The notes below the pieces were generated by a model. That model was not told where the DNA came from. It saw only the letters and a program-made list of their open reading frames with translations, and made no database searches. 64,000 bases of DNA from Lucifuga dentata. Its lineage: Eukaryota; Chordata; Actinopteri; Ophidiiformes; Bythitidae. The translations under genes and the position numbers were made by a program. The stretch covers positions 16,231 through 80,230 of the forward strand of contig VXCM01001550.1 of assembly GCA_014773175.1 (NCBI GenBank). The letters are read 5' to 3'. Numbering within the stretch: the stretch's first letter is position 1; each line of letters starts with the position of its first letter. Shown here in pieces: positions 62,317-64,000 of this stretch.

Positions 62317-62906
62317 TTAAAGGAGCATAATGGTGATTTTACATGTTTGACCTCAATAAATACAGCCCACATACACGTTATATTGCTGCCAATTATTTTC
62401 CAAAATACACTACTGGAGCAATACATTTTAGAATAATTTTTTCTACTTCCAGACTGCCATTGGTTTCAGTTCATTCCAGTACACTATAAAAATCAACTTG
62501 TAGAGACTTGAAACGTGCTTGAGATAAGTAATTTATCACAGTGAACCACCCTGTTATTATTTTTGTCGAAGGTACTGAGTTTAACTGATCCAACACAGAG
62601 CTACATGGAAGAAAGTGTATTTCTCTGCAGAGGAATATAGTTAGAGGAGAAGAAAGGTTTACAGAGAAATTAAAATGAGTGTGGTTTTTACAATTGTGCG
62701 CAAGGTGTTAGCAGGTAAAACATTTAAATTTTGTGGTGGGTGGATCCCCTGAACATTTGACTTAAAAAGATTAAGAGATTTGGCAAAATAAAACGAAAAC
62801 TAAATTACAGTTTTAAGTTTTGTAAAATGGCTGGCAGGAACATAACATGTATGAAGGCAGCATTTATTGGGCTCAGACATGCAAAACCATTGGTATGGTC
62901 CTTAAA
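62317..62906 (-). mobile_element. long-TIR MITE family, copy 3 (inverted)
   Basis: Opposite orientation: the CTTCCAGACTGCCATTGGTT block lies near the left end here, the reverse complement of the right-end block in copies 1 and 2. Terminal blocks TTAAAGGAGCATAATGG and GGGCTCAGACATGCAAAACC match the family TIR. Confidence 0.8.
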
Positions 62907-63699
62907 ACCAAACTTGAGGAAGAAAGCAGAGACTTTAGTGTTTTTTTTTGTTTTTGTTTTGTTTTGTTTTTTTTTTGTTTTGTTGTTGTTTTTTTTGTCT
63001 CCTCTTTTTTCCTATTTTAGTTTCCACAAAGCTGAATATAACCTTGAGGGGCAGAGAACTGGAGTAAACTTGGAAATTATTTGGCTGGTTTGTGATGCCT
63101 TGTCAGACAAGAGTAAAACTGAGTCACACATAATGCAGAAGTGTTTAAGGCGAATGGTGTGTTAGAGGCTGTTGCTATAGTAACAAGGTCCCATTACTAT
63201 CTGTGAGTGTGGGGGAATTTTCTGTGCACTTATGAATCATGAATGAAATGTGTTTTTTTTTTCTTTTGCTAAATTATGAATCAGTGAGTATTACTTTATG
63301 TGTGTGTATGCACATGCTTATGTGTGTGTCCTCCATAATCCATCCTATCCCATTGATGCTCTTACAGTATACCTCTAAGCATAAAACATATCAAATTACT
63401 GAGATTTGGCTGCTGTACAGTAAAGGTTGAAGATTTTACTCGCAAAAAAATCCTTTTCCTTGGGAACAGGTCTGAACTCTGTCAGAGTGTGTGAGCCTTT
63501 TTGTAGTTGTGAGTGTAACACTTCAAGCTTGTTAGACATGGATATTGGAGATTAGTCAAGCCTTCACTCTCAGACAAGAAATCTGTAGACTCAGGCCCAA
63601 ACACACATGGACAGAGAAAGAGGTATTGCTTTACACACACAAACACACACAGACATATGCTAATCCAGCCATGAAGCTGTATGTACAATTGTCACAGTT

Positions 63700-63803
63700 C
63701 TGCATGTCTGGTCAGCCACTCACCTGCCATTTCTGCATGCCTGGTCTTCAGCTACTCACCTGCCATTTCTGCCTGCCTGGTCTTCGGCTCCTCGCCTCCG
63801 TTC
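63700..63803 (+). repeat. minisatellite, three units of 33-36 bp
   Basis: Three successive units begin CTGCATGTCTGGTC, CTGCATGCCTGGTCTTC and CTGCCTGCCTGGTCTTC, and the first two end CTCACCTGCCATTT. The sequence after it (ACTAATTGGCACCAATTAGG and on to 64000) looks like part of a fish interspersed repeat cut by the window end. Confidence 0.7.
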
Positions 63804-64000
63804 ATCAGCCTGATTCATTTCAGGTTTGAACGCTGTCACTAATTGGCACCAATTAGGCATGGATTTAAACCCCAGTCTCACACTCACCCATTGCCAGATT
63901 GTTCTTAGCTATCCTCGATGCAGGACTCTCCAGCGTTTATTTGTGGACTGACATTCTGCTACCGACTCGGCCTGTCTTGGACTATTCTGCTCGTCACCCC

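Larger units (their letters stand above)
48665..64000 (+). other. shank3: shank3 intron 3, partial (over 15.3 kb)
   Basis: Begins with GTAAGA; no downstream ankyrin exon appears before the window ends. It is the part of the window most loaded with transposons and contains a 106-bp gap of unknown sequence. A purine-rich stretch at about 57.8-58.08 kb is a weak candidate for an internal promoter or first exon. Confidence 0.85.

Noticed and set aside
1..64000. CRISPR array, operon, phage or bacterial mobile system
   Set aside because: No regularly spaced repeats, no dense coding, and vertebrate intron and repeat structure throughout.

Overview
The window is AT-rich, intron-dominated vertebrate DNA. 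Long (CA)n, (CT)n and (GA)n microsatellites, Tc1-like and hAT-like elements, an L2/CR1-group LINE tail and the only recognisable gene all point to a ray-finned (teleost) fish draft assembly. No bacterial or viral gene content, CRISPR array, rRNA or tRNA was seen.

The one gene supported by protein evidence is the 5' part of a SHANK3-type postsynaptic scaffold gene on the plus strand. Three coding exons are visible: 15146-15208 (possibly starting at 14894), 44371-44574 and 48593-48664. They join in phase 0 and encode about 113 residues covering the SPN (Shank/ProSAP N-terminal, ubiquitin-like) domain up to the start of the ankyrin repeats. Intron 1 is about 29.2 kb, intron 2 about 4.0 kb, and intron 3 runs off the window (over 15.3 kb). 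The ankyrin, SH3, PDZ, proline-rich and SAM parts lie downstream. An acceptor-like pyrimidine tract plus CAG just before the first coding exon suggests an untranslated leader exon further upstream.

Layout: 1-14.75 kb is intergenic or 5'-leader intron sequence, with a probable hAT-type MITE (604-1326), an internally deleted Tc1 copy (2962-3330), an L2/CR1 LINE 3' end on the minus strand (8074-8892) and a GC-richer interspersed repeat (12601-13087). Intron 1 carries a decayed non-LTR retrotransposon (about 20.2-21.7 kb), two TA-flanked MITEs (29512-29736 and 30520-30917) and the first of three copies of a long-TIR MITE family (31583-32105). A relatively repeat-poor stretch runs from 32.1 to 44.3 kb. 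Intron 2 holds the second MITE copy (46247-46905) and a fish repeat tail (48331-48450). Intron 3 holds two TIR elements (50413-50837, 51862-52620), a broken full-length Tc1-like element (53417-54712), a second copy of the 12.6 kb repeat (59647-60137), the third MITE copy (62317-62906) and a minisatellite (63700-63803).

Two things need care. Many single N characters are flanked by exact or nearly exact direct copies of about 58-67 bp. These are almost certainly unmerged contig overlaps, and they create false duplications, including one just upstream of the first shank3 exon. The most unusual real feature is a 51-bp block inside the Tc1-like transposase that matches, with one mismatch, a piece of the neighbouring 51.9-52.6 kb element. 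I saw no convincing novel multi-gene system.
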